Source: Polytrichum commune
Lineage: Eukaryota > Streptophyta > Polytrichopsida > Polytrichales > Polytrichaceae
Direction: 5' to 3'
Assembly: GCA_950295325.1 (NCBI GenBank)
Contig: OX485809.1
Coordinates: forward strand, 32,550,001 to 32,614,000
DNA length: 64,000 bases
In this document: positions 1 to 11,450 of the stretch, in pieces
How positions within the stretch are numbered: position 1 is the first letter of the stretch
Layout: each line of letters starts with the position of its first letter
Translations under genes and position numbers: made by a program
The notes under the pieces: model-generated
What the model was told of the DNA's origin: nothing
What the model saw: only the letters and a program-made list of their open reading frames with translations
The model's database searches: none

Positions 1-250
1 TTTGAAGCATGTCCATCGTGGTGGGGGAGGAGGAGGAGGAGTCGTAGCCGTTGGTGTAATAAGTTCAACTTTGAGGGAGACAGCAGCTGCTTCATGAAGT
101 GACAGAAAGAGAAGAGGAAAGGCAAGGCAAGGCAAGGAAGGTTCGACTGCAGCTGCAGCAGCAAGCCGCCAAGTGCAGGAGGAGGAGGAGAAGTTGAAGA
201 CGAGGAGTTTCTCACCACGTCGTCAAATCTTCTCCAAAAAATATAAATCA
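1..250 (-). other. Possible leader and 5' end of a gene leaving the window to the left
   Basis: This stretch is richer in G+C and CpG than the following 35 kb and lacks the dispersed repeats. Read on the - strand it is pyrimidine-rich (CTTCTC and CTCCTC runs), like the two gene leaders elsewhere in the window. A TATA-like tract lies at about 238-247. An ATG at 16-14 has a favourable context (G at +4) and an in-frame TGA about 50 nt upstream. A second ATG at 95-93 opens a frame that also stays open to the window edge. Too little is present to identify a product. It could equally be ordinary unmethylated gene-flank DNA. Confidence 0.3.
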
Positions 251-583
251 TGGTGATGTGAGTGGGATGGAGAACGGGAATGTTGTTTATTGACTCTTGA
301 TTGATGAAATCGGCCGCTCGCTCGATTCAAGTGGATTCAAGTGAAGCAACGGCAATAATATATACAAATATTATTTATTACGAACTCCATCTCGTGAGCC
401 ATATCGGCCGCCTAAGCGATCGTGATGATGATGTGAAACCACGATGGGATTGTGTTGAATGTGAGGATCAAATTTGTCAGCTGTAACATCGAGCTTGAGT
501 ACGTAGTAGTGGACTAGTTCCGTTTCTCTCACGACTCGTATTCCAATCTGTAGTGGTACTACGCCGTTTCATGTTGGTATTTT
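251..583. other. Unassigned, CpG-containing gene-flank DNA
   Basis: No recognisable gene or repeat family. The stretch holds several CGGCCGC-type CpG clusters. A 61-codon open frame at 301-486 (+) has no recognisable domain and is probably chance. Confidence 0.3.
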
Positions 584-586
584 TTA

Positions 587-951
587 GGGCATGTTCACAT
601 GGGGGTCCCAAGTCCCAACATGGAGACGATGTCCCAACTTTTGAGCCTCACGAAACCATTGAAATTATGGTTTTGATCGTTATTAAAGTCGGATCTTGAT
701 TGTTTTATGCAAAAAAATGTGTTCATGGGACTCGTGTTGAGAGTTGGGTGCAGTTTTTTGCTCGAGCCAATTCTCCACGCAAGTCCCAAGCCTTGTCTCC
801 GAAAAGTGTTGCCATGTAGGCATCCATGTCATAGCTGGGACTTGGGACATGGGACGCCATGTGCAATGGTAAGTCCCAACTTCCATACTCTCAATGGCTA
901 TGATTGCAGGATTGACCTCAAGTGACTTGGGACCCCCATGTGAACCGGCCC
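587..951. mobile_element. GGGC-ended MITE with TTA target duplication
   Basis: The left end reads GGGCATGTTCACATGGGGGT. The right end is its near-complement (ACCCCCATGTGAACCGGCCC, read into the element with one extra G). TTA flanks both sides at 584-586 and 952-954. The interior is rich in 'gtcccaagtcccaa' motifs and has no coding capacity. A relative with the same interior lies at 56463-56952. The ends and 3-bp TNA target site fit PIF/Harbinger-type MITEs. Confidence 0.7.
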
Positions 952-1025
952 TTAGTGTCATGTACATTGTTTGTGAAGGGCCAAAACTACATGCCTACAT
1001 GTCCCACAAGTGTCACGTCTACTAA

Positions 1026-1420
1026 TTGTCAAATCATATGATGTTATTGGTCAACGTAAGTAACTCTTTTTAAGTGAGAATTTATTTTACACATTGGGAT
1101 GCTTGAGATGATAGTTTTGTGTTGTAGTATGCAAGGGGAAGATATTATTAGCATACTAATGACAAGTGTCATGTGTTTACATTTTAATATGCAAGAGGAA
1201 GATATTCTTGAGCATACTAATGTCACATGTCATTTGTGTACACTTTAGTCCACTTGTAGACCATTGTGTAACATAGGCATGCACCTGAGAACACCATTGA
1301 ACATACTCATCCTACGATTTTAGTAAGCGCATTTGAACACTAATGGTGGAGTTGTTAATCATAAGTGTAACATGACATACGCCTCAAAATAGGGTAAGTG
1401 ACACTACTGTAGTACCTTTA
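1026..1420 (-). repeat. Dispersed repeat family F, copy 1
   Basis: About 400 bp that recurs in the opposite orientation at 24300-24780 and 43830-44165. Shared landmarks are 'catgacacttgtcattagtatgc', 'catactaaaa..aactatcatctcaag' and 'ccctattttgaggcatatg' (read on the - strand here). There is no coding capacity. The copies differ by many substitutions, so this is an old family. Confidence 0.55.
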
Positions 1421-1487
1421 CCACTTCGGCTATTTAAGGTATTAAGCATGTGACACTAAATACCCTAAACGGTGTGCTAGTAGTAGT

Positions 1488-1732
1488 GGTAGTTGTAGTA
1501 CACCATTAAAGGGTATTTAATTTCACTTACTCTTTGAAGTTACATAGTGCTATAATTATTTACTGATATTTTAATATTTTATCCAATAAATCCATTGATG
1601 TTCTATAATGTTTGAACAACCTATTCAGCTTTTGTTAATAGTATTTGAGTTTTAGACTAACAAGTTTTAGCATTGCGTGATTCCAAATAATAAGTGACAT
1701 TGAATATCATAAATGGTGTAGTATCAAACTGA
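1488..1732. mobile_element. Foldback element family K, copy 1
   Basis: The left half contains 'tttcacttactctttgaagttacat' and the right half its diverged complement ('gcgtgattccaaataataagtgac'). The same architecture is seen at 5626-5849 and 17562-17790. It is a non-coding, decayed MITE-like foldback. The boundaries are approximate. Confidence 0.45.
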
Positions 1733-3779
1733 CAATACAACAACTCTATCCTCTTGGATTGGAGATTGAATGACCCGGTTATTAGCTAAGGGTAGACGTG
1801 CCTAATTTGGATACTTCTCTTTAATCAAACACCTATATTTGAGTGGTATGTGGATAGGTGTTGCTCCAAAATCAGGCACCAAAACGGCTTGTGCTTAAAA
1901 GAGATACGATGAATTTTGGAGTTCAAAGCGAAGAATCTCTTGGATGATCACATAAGACCCCCAGATTATCTTGACCAATAATCCTAGAATAGTTTATAAT
2001 ACACTTTGAACACGTAATCTAATCTCTTTTAGAGATGTTTCTCTTTTGTAGTTTCTTCTTAGATCCACACATAATTACACACCATTCAAATATTTCTTAA
2101 ATATGCAACCAAATTATGCCCACATACCATATAAGAACCCTATTCATGAAAGTCCACACAAGTATTCACAGTAAAACTTCATGAATTCGCGTTGTTCAAT
2201 GAGTCTAATTAGGTACTATACAAGCACCTGTATACACAAACATCAAAGTTTACGATACTATTTTATCAATTTGTGTGCAATATGTTTCATGCTCTCAAAT
2301 AGTAAGATATATATAAGCGGCCTGATTTGATTACTTACCTTAAATGGACACTTATATATGAGTGGTGTGTGATTAAGTGTGCATCTAAGATTGGACACCA
2401 AATAATGTGTGCTTAAGAAATCATGCATATGGGTTTAAACTTTGTACGTCATTCTACACTCAATGGTCAACATAGTCATAGAGCCCAATGTGATCGAGCT
2501 TCGGATCCTGACTGTCACCTTTGGAAATTCATATCATTTCAAAACATGCTCAAGATTTCTCCACAATTGAAAATGGTTCTTAGGCAAAATTTCATAACAA
2601 ACATGATAAATGTTGTAATTTTCAACTTAATAAATATGCTTAAGAGAACTTGTGGCATTTTTTCATTTCTAAAAATCACAGCCCCACCGTTGTCCCGAGG
2701 CAAGCTCGCTTCTAAAATCCTGACAAAAAGAGAAGAAAAACAAATTGGAATGTTAATGTTTTTTACACCGACATGCAATGTCAGTTCACCACCTCCTACT
2801 TGTGTCGGCGTCTAATTTCTAACATGATTTGTATTGTGCTCCACATGGGTTTTGGCTAAATCCTCAAAACTTTGGTTGGAGTTCTTTCATTCAATAAAGA
2901 CAATTTTTTTGGTGCGGGAAGTGTCATCTACAATGAGACGCGCAATTAGGTTGCCCCATGCTAATTTATCAACATTTTGCATCATTTTGAATATTTGTGA
3001 CCACATTTCAAAAAAATCAGTATTTGTTTCTCACTATGGTTGGTATATGGACGTATGAACAAAGTTATTAGTTTTGTGATTCGGTTTTGACCCAAGGTAA
3101 TTTGCATGGGTAAAGAGGCCACGTATTTATAAAGGCAACCTAATTGCACATATTAGTGTAAAGTATGCAAGTGTTATTTGGTTTTTTTACATATATAGTA
3201 GGACACATACATCTAAATAGTATGTGGTTAGGTAAGGATCAAAGAACAAACACCACATAGACACATGCCTTCCCTTCCCCCAGGTCGCCGTCCACTCCAA
3301 TAGACGTTGTGAGCATTCACCCTTGTCCGAGCCTCAAACAAGTTTGAGTCAAACCTTACTTGGTACATAGAACCCAAAATTGAATTCCACACAGCCTACT
3401 ACAAAGTGGAAGTGAAAATATGGTCATATCAACAAGAACGGTGATAAGATCACAAAACAAGTATTGGAATGGGATTTGAATCTAGGTCACATCCATTTGA
3501 ATACGAATCCAAACCTTGTAACAATTTTCTTCGCATACATAACATGTTCCGATTGGAACAATGGAGTCAAAAATTGCGTAAACTCAAGACGGGCCCGTAT
3601 TTTACAACCTTCAATCTCGAATTAGAACAATCCACCTTTCATCCTCCGTACAACACCTCCAAACCCAAAATGGACTCTAAGACCCTTCACGAGTTCAAAG
3701 GGGACGAGGTACCACCGTTCTTGTTTTGTTTCTTTATCGAATACCCCCATTTTGGAGGCGACCGTTAAGCTTCCACACC
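1733..3779. other. Intergenic, no intact gene
   Basis: AT-rich DNA. Two related segments at about 1800-1895 and 2325-2425 share the pattern 'atatttgagtggtatgtgg...caccaaa..ngtgcttaa'. Relatives occur at about 25910-26150, 29940-30010 and 57880-57920. A fragment of repeat family E lies at about 3165-3275. The 130-codon open frame at 2423-2815 (+) has no recognisable domain and biased composition, so I do not call it a gene. Confidence 0.5.
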
Positions 3780-4137
3780 CCATATCCCGCTACCGAGTTG
3801 CCGTTTCCAAGCGGGTGGGCCTAACCACGGTCCGTGGTTAGGAGTCACGATGGCCCCAAAGGACAACCAAACCATGAAAGCAAGCTAAGTTAGCTCGCCA
3901 TGCAAATCGTAGCCAACTCCCGGGAAACACCCGATTTGCAAGCTTCTTCTTCTCGGCTATGGAGCTCATAATAGGTTGAGTGGGTGGTGTAAGTAAGCTA
4001 GCTACGCGAATAAGCGAAAGCTAGTATGCCTGGGGCGGCCGACCAAAAGGAGCGCCCCTCGCCTGGAAAAGCGCACCTGAGCCCCTTTTTTTTTTTATCG
4101 ATGAGCTAGCCATGTACAAAAGGAGTAGTACCTAGGC
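3780..4137. other. GC-richer intergenic stretch with a perfect short palindrome
   Basis: More G+C than its surroundings. Positions 3820-3830 and 3832-3842 are perfect 11-bp complements around a single T, an almost loopless hairpin. A T11 run lies near 4087. No open frame or family is recognised. It precedes the 247-bp tandem array. Confidence 0.4.
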
Positions 4138-4884
4138 CCGTTCGGAACAAGTAACTTTGTCATAAGCCCCGAGAAAAACCAACGTCGGGCGATCCTCCAA
4201 CGTGAATTTGAGCCCGTTGGCCCTTGTTAGAAACCCACTGAGGAAGCTCTTCTCGAATGGCCCCTGTTTTAGAAACCGTTGCACTAAGGGTGAGCTTCTG
4301 TGTGGGTCACTCGTCCACTAGATTCTAGATAACAGTCGGCCGGAGGTGTTCACATGTTGTTAAGCACAAGCCGCCATCCAACCACGTTTTGTTACAAGTA
4401 ATTTTGTCATAAGCCCCAAGAAAAACCAACGTCGGGCAATCTTCCAATGTGAATTTGAGCCTATTGGCCCTTGTAAGAAACCCACTTAGCAAACTCTTCT
4501 CGAATGGCTCTTGTTTTAAAAACCGTTGCACTAAGGGTGAGCTTCTGTGTGGGCCGCTCGTCCACTAGATTCTAGATAACAGTCGGTTGGAGGTGTTCAC
4601 ATGTTGTTAAGCACAAGCCGCCATCCAACCACGTTTTGTTACAAGTAACTTTGTTATAAACCCAAGAAAAATTAACGTTGGGCAATCCGACGTAAATTGG
4701 AGCCCGTTGGCCTTTCTAAGAAACCCACCGCACAAACTCTTCTCGAATGGTCCATGTTTTAAAAACCGTTGCACTAAGGGTGAGCTTCCATGTGGGCTGC
4801 TCGCCCACTAGATCCTAGATAATAGTTGGTTGGAGGTGTTCACATGTTGTTAAGCACAAGCCGCCATCCAACCACGTTTTGGAG
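4138..4884. repeat. Tandem array, 247-bp unit, three copies
   Basis: The motif 'acaagta' at the start of each unit falls at 4147, 4394 and 4641, a period of exactly 247 bp. Each unit carries 'caacgtcgggc', 'gcccgttggccc', 'aaccgttgcactaagggtgagc' and ends in 'ccgccatccaaccacgtttt'. Units 1 and 2 are closest. Unit 3 has small deletions and many C-to-T or G-to-A changes. It is non-coding. Equal spacing suggests unequal crossing-over from one ancestral unit. Confidence 0.85.
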
Positions 4885-5172
4885 GTCCGCTAGTATGTGG
4901 AGGGCCGTGGACACAGCCCGCTAGACTTCCATGCGTTCACTAAAGAATCTCAATTCTACAAATGTTAGTCATCAAAGGATTAAAGGACCGCTTTTAGGAG
5001 GAGGAGGTAGAGTAGTTGGACCCAAAATTGAGAGGATGGGAGTAGCTAGTTGGCACGTACGACCCTACACCATATTCAAAATATAAGTTCCTCTACACTT
5101 GTCCATTTACTATCACTAGGTCATTGCTTATCGGATTATGTTCAAAGGACAAATTTGTTGTAGGCCCACTTA

Positions 5173-5523
5173 GGGCATCGCCAGTGGATCTAGGTAAAGC
5201 TCACTGCAAACCAAAACCTATCTTTTGACTGACCTAAAATTAGAAACTGAAATTACCATCATTAGAAGCACACCTAAATAAACGTGAGATATTTCTCAAG
5301 GAAAAAAGAATTGTAAAAATTTGACGTAGGTGAAATCCCTCATTGAAAACACCACATTTTCAAAATTTAGAGGGAGTGCACCAAATCTTGCTTAAAAATG
5401 GAAAGATCCTCCCACACTCCCTCCAAATTTCTAATGATGGTAATTTCAGTTTCTAATTTTAGGTCAGTCAAAAGATAGGTTTTGGTTTGCAGTGAGCTTT
5501 ACCTAGATCCACTGGCGATGCCC
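5173..5523. mobile_element. Foldback MITE with perfect 95-bp arms and TTA target duplication
   Basis: The left arm 5173-5267 and right arm 5429-5523 are exact reverse complements over 95 bp as far as I can align them. Ends are GGGCATCGCCAGTGGATC and its complement. TTA flanks the element at 5170-5172 and 5524-5526. The 161-bp interior has weaker internal complementarity (a 'gagggagtg' segment against 'cactccctcc'). GGGCATC-type ends with a TTA target are known for Tourist-like/PIF-Harbinger MITEs. The perfect arms imply recent insertion or arm homogenisation. Confidence 0.85.
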
Positions 5524-5625
5524 TTACCTTATAACCCCCCCTCCGCAAGCATTACTCATTAGCTAAACAAAAATGCTTATGTCTAGTAAAGCATGTGTGT
5601 CTTATGTGGTCATTTTTCTTATGTA

Positions 5626-5849
5626 ACTACACTAAAAATTGCATATAGTGTCACTCACTATTTGGAATTACACAATGTTATATCTATGATGTATACCTCA
5701 TGTTTTACCAGCAAATATCAACTTGGTTGTTTGGACATTGTAGAACATTAACAACTCTACATGGTTATATATATATCAGCAATTGAAAAGATATAGCATT
5801 GTGTAACTCCAAGTAGTGAGTGACATTAAAAGTATAATTAGTGTAGTTA
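5626..5849. mobile_element. Foldback element family K, copy 2
   Basis: Left end 'aactacactaaaaattgcat' and right end 'gtataattagtgtagtta' are approximate complements. The next segments (gtgtcactcactatttgga against tccaagtagtgagtgacat) pair well, giving arms of about 55 bp. The interior is short and AT-rich. Relatives lie at 1488-1732 and 17562-17790. Confidence 0.6.
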
Positions 5850-7491
5850 GTCTAGGGTGCTAATTGAAATTTGATCATAATTAGGATCACGACACTAATC
5901 AACGATGGGCACAAGCCTAAGTGCCCATGATTAACTTGGAATCGATGCCCATAAAATTCTTCGCTAATACTTTCGGTGCTATATTCAAGGTTATCTCATT
6001 GGTGAGGTCATTGTGGGATTAGCACCGGACACCCATCCCATGACCCTAGCACCTCCCCAACATTGACCTCGTGATTCTTATGCCCACCTTATATAGGGCT
6101 TATATATGGAAAGAAAACATCAAGTGTTTCGGTAGTTCTACATATTTTGGCCAATTCCAAACAAAATCATTTTTCATATCCCCTCGATATCGTGTTTCTT
6201 CCCACAACTTTGTTGTCATGTATCATATGTGGTTTCTACTGATTTTTTATTGTGCATTTATGATTATATATTTGTGTGTTTGTATTATGTTTTCTGATTG
6301 TAATGCAGATGTCCAATTAAACCCTACATACGAGTTGAGTGATGTTATGTTTGATTTTTTTGGTATATTTCACTTGAAAATGCCATCCTAGACATTCAAG
6401 TGGCGCCTCTCCATACAAAAACCACGTAAATGATGCAATTGAGAAGACACAACTCCTATTATGTGAACATGACCAAAAACACATTACAATGCTCTTATTT
6501 TGTAACCATGGTGGGGCCACTCCCCCCCCTGCATATTGTTAGGGCCTCAAAGGCATGGTTTCAAATAAAAACACTCAAACTTCATGTGACATATGAGCCA
6601 ACACTTCACTCGGATTGTGTTGGTTCGCCCGTGTTGGTTGTATTTTGATTCCATTTTTGCAATTGAATCCTCAATTTGTTCCAAAAAAAAACAAAAAAAA
6701 ACATATGAGCCAGCACACATAATGTAAAAACGAAACACGTGTGAACTTCAAAATGAACCCCCACAAGTGATCACTCATATATGCTACAATTATGCACTTT
6801 GACGAAGGATCCCAATAGCATACAAACTCCCATCGCCAATTTATTAGTGGCATGCTTCCTCCAACTTGTTGATCTAATGGCTAGATAAGTCTCTAGAGTT
6901 GGAAGTGTCCACAATAGGTGCAACTAACTTATCCTATTTTGACCCTCCCATGTCTCACTAGTTACCTAAGTATTCCACAATGAACTTCGAGGAATGGATT
7001 TTTTGGGTGCACAACACCTACCGTAAAGACGGCCTTGGGTTTGCATATCCCAATAGGTTTGTGGTTAAGTCATCCACAAATGCTCCCCCTCCCCCTCGGT
7101 AGGTGTCAAGGGTTGAATGCATACAACACTTACCGAGAGAGAGGCAAAATTAGGGGAGGGGGGAGGGTGAAAACGTTGTTGCTATTGTAGAGCCTTACAA
7201 TAGTTATTCTAAGCCAATACACCCCTAAATCAGGGTCAATAATCCCTAATTATTGTAGTGAACTTACATTGGGAGGAATCAACAACTGACCTACAAGAGG
7301 CATGTATTTATGATATTCATTATTCCAATTAGTGCGTGTGGTACTAATTCCCAAACATGCGCTATTTAGCCAAAATCTCAAAATTATTGGGGGGCTCATA
7401 TTTTTGCCGAGTGATATTATATCATGAATTCATGCTCATTTACTATAAATTTCAAGAAAAGTAGTATGTGTTCTAAGGTTTTTGTAAAGTG

Positions 7492-7526
7492 ATAAAAAAT
7501 TAAAAAATTAAAAAATTAAAAAATTA
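7492..7526. repeat. 8-bp microsatellite (TAAAAAAT)
   Basis: Four consecutive units of TAAAAAAT followed by a TATATATA tail. Confidence 0.85.
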
Positions 7527-8358
7527 TATATATGCAAACACATGCTTGTCAGCATGACATTACTCGGTCCCATGGTTGAGTTCCATTTCTATATATAGCA
7601 TCTAACGGGCCTTCCAACGTCTTACCTTTATGGGAAGAAACTTAAATAGTAGGAAGAACCCGACGTCAGTGTGAATAGTATGAGTATTGCCGGTACTTTT
7701 AGCTAATAATGTTGTCACGAACAATATTCTCATTGAATAGTGCCATAAGGAATAGCACCAATACTTTTAGTGAATAGTGTCGCTATGAATAGTGCCGGAA
7801 AGAACAATGCTTCCTAGATCTTTTGGTGGCACTAACCTCGTAGCATAAAGCATTTTAAGTATCACCTACTAACTTTCCCCCCACACGCACTATTAGCCCA
7901 CCCTCACTAACTGGAACTAATCGATGTAGTCACCCTCTCGATAGGTGTTAGGAAACCAAACCGGGTATCAACAAAATACTTAACCCCACAAGTGGAGGGG
8001 CACATTAGTCTATCATTAGACAATGTTGCATTCTTTTACGTCGGGTTTTTTGGCCCGGGTATATATGTAGTAACTTAACCTTCAAAACCCAATAAAAATG
8101 ATTAATTTTTTTTCACATTAGGTCACACATCATTCATTCATAGCATGCGTGCCTGCAATAAGTTACACACTAGCCTAGTGCCCTCAAAAGGCGGGCATTG
8201 TGGTCTCCTCAGAGGGTAAGCTCCACATGGGCTGGAAAGCTCACATTTGGAAGGCTCTGGCACTACTACTACTACTACTACTAGCTACTAGGGCACCAGC
8301 CCAATGACCGGGGAGAAAGGTGTCCGAGCTAATTACAGAAGGAACCAGTTGTGTTTGA

Positions 8359-9093
8359 GGGCCACTTCACACACGAGCCAAGAGCCGTGACCGTGACATT
8401 GTGAGAGCCCACAAGAAAGTGTCCAAAGGCCGTCCCATGACACTTCCGACTTCATGTAGTGTGGTCACGGACCCTCAACTGTAGTGTGAAGCCATATGTG
8501 ACCGGGCCCTCAAACCAAATGCTATTTCAATGAATTTTCATTCATGCAGGTCCTCACGGATGATAAAATAGAACAAATCAACGGTTGTGAGCATTCGGAG
8601 TGCCATGGTCTCCCGATTTTGTGATAGGTCTACCTACGAGAGATGGGTTTTGAAAATAGTCCAAGTGACCATGGAACATGATCCATTCGATGCCACGTAG
8701 GAATCCATGTAGACTTTACATCCATGTTGGTCCGTCAAGCGTAGTGTGAAGCGAACTTGGACCAACGGCTCCGCCTTTTCCACCAATGAGAGTCCTTGAA
8801 GTGTGATGGTCAGAGGCTCTCAGTCTTGTGTGTGAAGTGGCCCTTAGGCCTACCTCCGAGAGATGGGTTTTAAAAATAGTCCAAGTGACCATGAAACATG
8901 ATCCATTCGATGCCACATAGAAATCCATGTAGACTTTACATCCACCTTGCATTCACTTATACACTCAGTTGGTCCCTCAAGCGTACTAGTGTGAAGAAGC
9001 GAACTTGGACCAACGGCTCCGCCTTTTCCACCAACGAGAGTGCTTGAAGTGCACTGGTCACGGGCTCTCAGTCTCGTGTGTGAGAAGTGGCCC
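8359..9093. mobile_element. GGGCCACTTCACACAC MITE with an internal tandem duplication, TGA target repeats
   Basis: The left end (GGGCCACTTCACACACGAG) and the right end at 9093 are inverted repeats. TGA lies outside both, at 8356-8358 and 9094-9096. A complete right end also occurs internally at 8843, followed by a second copy of the right half (8847-9093, matching about 8626-8846). So the element carries a 220-250-bp tandem duplication. It is the inverted homologue of 22440-22952 and 58568-59067. Open frames inside are shadows of the repeat. Confidence 0.8.
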
Positions 9094-10393
9094 TGATTGG
9101 ACTTGGATACACTAGGATTTGGACCGATTGTGCCCAAAAATCTCCTCAGACACCGCATCAGCCCCATTTAATTCCCTGTATTTGGTCAGCCTGTTTCAGG
9201 CTCAGCTGCACTTTGCATGCATTGGTAAGGCATGTGGCTGTTATTTGGTTCATTTTCCATCATCTTCTACTTCTACTGATGAGGTTCACACAACGGCATT
9301 CATGTTGCATTGGCATATCTTCAATGAAACATTTGCAAAAAACGGATTGAAAATTGGACCTCCCTTGATTGAGTTATGGTTATCGGAAGCGCATGTCTGT
9401 TGATTTCTCAAGTGGATACATAGGTCCTCCCAATTGTGTGTCATTGTTGAGTGAAGAGTAGTTATTAAGATCTGAAAATGTAGTCCAATTTCTTTTGAAC
9501 ATGTGACTTTATGATGTTTGCTCTTTGATGCTCATTGAACCATATACCAATCAAGTTTAGGGGTCCAATCAAAAAAACTAGCCACTTTAGACCCATCTAC
9601 CTTAAAACCATCACTGCAAGGATTGAGTACATATATTATAATTAGATTAAGAAACTAAAGATCCTCGTGCTAGAAATTGAAGGGGATTCCCAATGCACCA
9701 AAATATGCCTTTTTTGATTTTATATGTAAAAGTTATATTGTTTCCAAGTTTCATAGGTAGATTACCCCTCGGGGAGTTCACTAGACATGTATATATGTAT
9801 ACACGTGCGTGACAAGGGTATTTATTCAAGGGGTATTTAATTATCCATCCTTAATTTTTTGTACCGTATTATTATATAATTCGCTAATTTTTTGTTTTTT
9901 AAATGACCCTATAATTACTTTTAAATTTGATGAAGCTCTAATTTTAAGCTAGGTATGTTCATTATAATTATTTGATTTTGCTCCAAAGGGTTTAAGAGCA
10001 TTCAACGTACTAAGTCACCAAAATCCAAGGCACAACAAGGTTTTACATTAAGAGTGTTCATAAACAGTTTCAAACAACAAAATCAGCCCATGTTCCTCAA
10101 TCAAGTTACACATACAATTAAACACAACGGTATCGAGTGTCAAAAAAAAATTAAAACACCAACAACAAAGCAAGCAAAAATAGGGTCCATGCAATAATGT
10201 AGAAGGGTATAGAGTTAATACTACAACATCCTACTTGAAGCAGACAGACACAAGACCAACCAAAACTCCTCTAATTTATCTTGAGAAATTGTTTCTAGCA
10301 TTTAAAAACACTAGCAAAATTGTTCATAGCAAATGAAAGATGTCATGCTCATCTTGCAAAACAATTCCTAGCTTTTAAGACACTAGTATATAA
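9094..10393. other. Intergenic, no intact gene
   Basis: Repeat family E occupies about 9225-9545. The rest, particularly 9840-10390, is AT-rich with many short A and T runs and no recognisable feature. Confidence 0.5.
9225..9545 (+). repeat. Dispersed repeat family E, copy
   Basis: Starts near 'ggctgttatttggtt..tttccatcatcttctacttcta' and continues to 'gtgactttatgatgtttgctc'. Related copies are at 23035-23380 (same strand), 18835-19210 and 27145-27535, and an inverted copy ends near 14345. Divergence is high and no coding frame is shared. Confidence 0.5.
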
Positions 10394-10598
10394 TCAACAA
10401 ATAATGCATGCCTTTAATATATGTAATTTGTTACGTCCCAGCGCCCCAATTTCATCACCATAGCCTTCAACGAGTTGTCCGCAAACATTCTCCAAGACTT
10501 GCACTCCAACTTCTTCGTTGCCAAACATGTGGTGGAACCCTAGAGGATGTGGTTCAGCAACGGGGACACCATCTTGCAAATTGATGTCACATGGTAAT
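10394..10598 (-). CDS. Candidate terminal exon of an unrecognised gene (possibly a relic)
   Basis: On the - strand a pyrimidine tract is followed by TTTGCAG, a good 3' splice site, with the exon starting at 10598. The frame then runs about 67 codons to a TGA at 10394-10396. The peptide is protein-like: LPCDINLQDGVPVAEPHPLG, a HHMFGNEEVGVQVLENV segment, then GYGDEIGALGRNKLHIL. It is acidic, glycine-containing and unlike the AT-biased chance frames around it. I do not recognise the family. There is no ATG start and no upstream exon that I can pick out. It could be the last exon of a gene with distant exons, a transduplicated fragment inside an element, or a pseudogene. Confidence 0.3.
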
Positions 10599-10639
10599 CT
10601 GCAAAGTCCAAAACGAGACAAAAAAGAGGACAAAAAGGG

Positions 10640-11212
10640 AATAAAAAGAAAAAAGAAAAATATTCTGAATGCCTTTTGAATGTCATCTAAATGAAACCAA
10701 AGTACTTTCTAGGAAAAACAGACATAATACATTGTTGCTAAGTCTGTCTAGCAACAAATTCATCCAGAGCCATTCCATCTACATGATCAATCTCATATAC
10801 CTAGGATCCTTAAATCCTACGGTATATTTTTACAAATATTTTAAAAATATGCGTTATTTGTATCAAGCCTATATTATTTATAATAAAATCTTTATCATAC
10901 ATACTCACCTATATTACTTATAAGAAAATTCTAAGTTTTTCCTTTTGTGAATATAAATTACCCTATATTTTCCCACACGTTGTTTTCTAATATTATCGCA
11001 GTGAACTCCCCGAGGATTACCCAAAGTCTTCTTTTTGGGGGGGGGGGCATGTTCAAATATTGTGCAAGATTTCAAGGTGTCGGTTTAGCACCTCTATCAT
11101 AGACCCCCGCCCCCCTCTCTCTATTTGGTTTCCTAACACCTCTTAAGGGGGTAATAGTCAAAAACCGACCCCCCGTAGGTTGATTGTTGATTTATCCCAA
11201 GTTAAGGGGGGT
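10640..11212. other. Intergenic, no gene; 11-bp poly-G run
   Basis: AT-rich DNA. A run of 11 G lies at 11037-11047, one of several long G or C runs in the window. Then comes a 'cctaacacctcttaagggggtaa' motif that recurs in variants at about 14338, 34610 and 35405. Confidence 0.5.
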
Positions 11213-11450
11213 GAGAGAGGGAATTATTGGATACGAATGTACCTCTCATTCATCCAATGTAAAAGCTTTGAAATAGCATAGAACATGGAGCTTACTTCTT
11301 TTTTTAGTGATTTGACATAGGAATTAGCTTTAAAAGACCCCATATTAATTTCTTCATATCATCTTAGATGAATTAGCAACAAACCTACATGGGTTAAGTT
11401 TTATATTGGACGGATGAGAGGTACACTTCTATACGATAATTCTCTCTCTC
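11213..11450. mobile_element. MITE family H, copy 1
   Basis: Ends are 'gagagagggaattattgg..' and 'ataattctctctctc'. Both arms carry the paired motif 'acctctcattcatccaa' / 'ttggacggatgagaggt'. The interior has 'gaattagctttaaa' and 'gatgaattagcaacaaacc'. Length is about 238 bp. Relatives are at 35432-35676 and 44255-44490, with decayed pieces near 12592-12815 and 31800-31930. Non-coding. Confidence 0.65.

Larger units (their letters stand above)
5527..8358. other. Intergenic repeat mosaic, no intact gene
   Basis: The stretch contains the foldback element at 5626-5849 (listed separately), a TAAAAAAT microsatellite (7492-7526) and a patch at about 7668-7805 in which 'gaatagtg(cc)' recurs at irregular spacing. 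A TAC/ACT microsatellite lies at about 8262-8285. Open frames of 60-106 codons at 6071-6853 are AT-rich, lack recognisable domains and overlap one another on both strands, so they are treated as chance. Confidence 0.5.

Noticed and set aside
2423-2815. 130-codon + strand frame as a small gene
   Set aside because: No recognisable motif, AT-driven composition, an overlapping frame on the other strand and no promoter or splice context.
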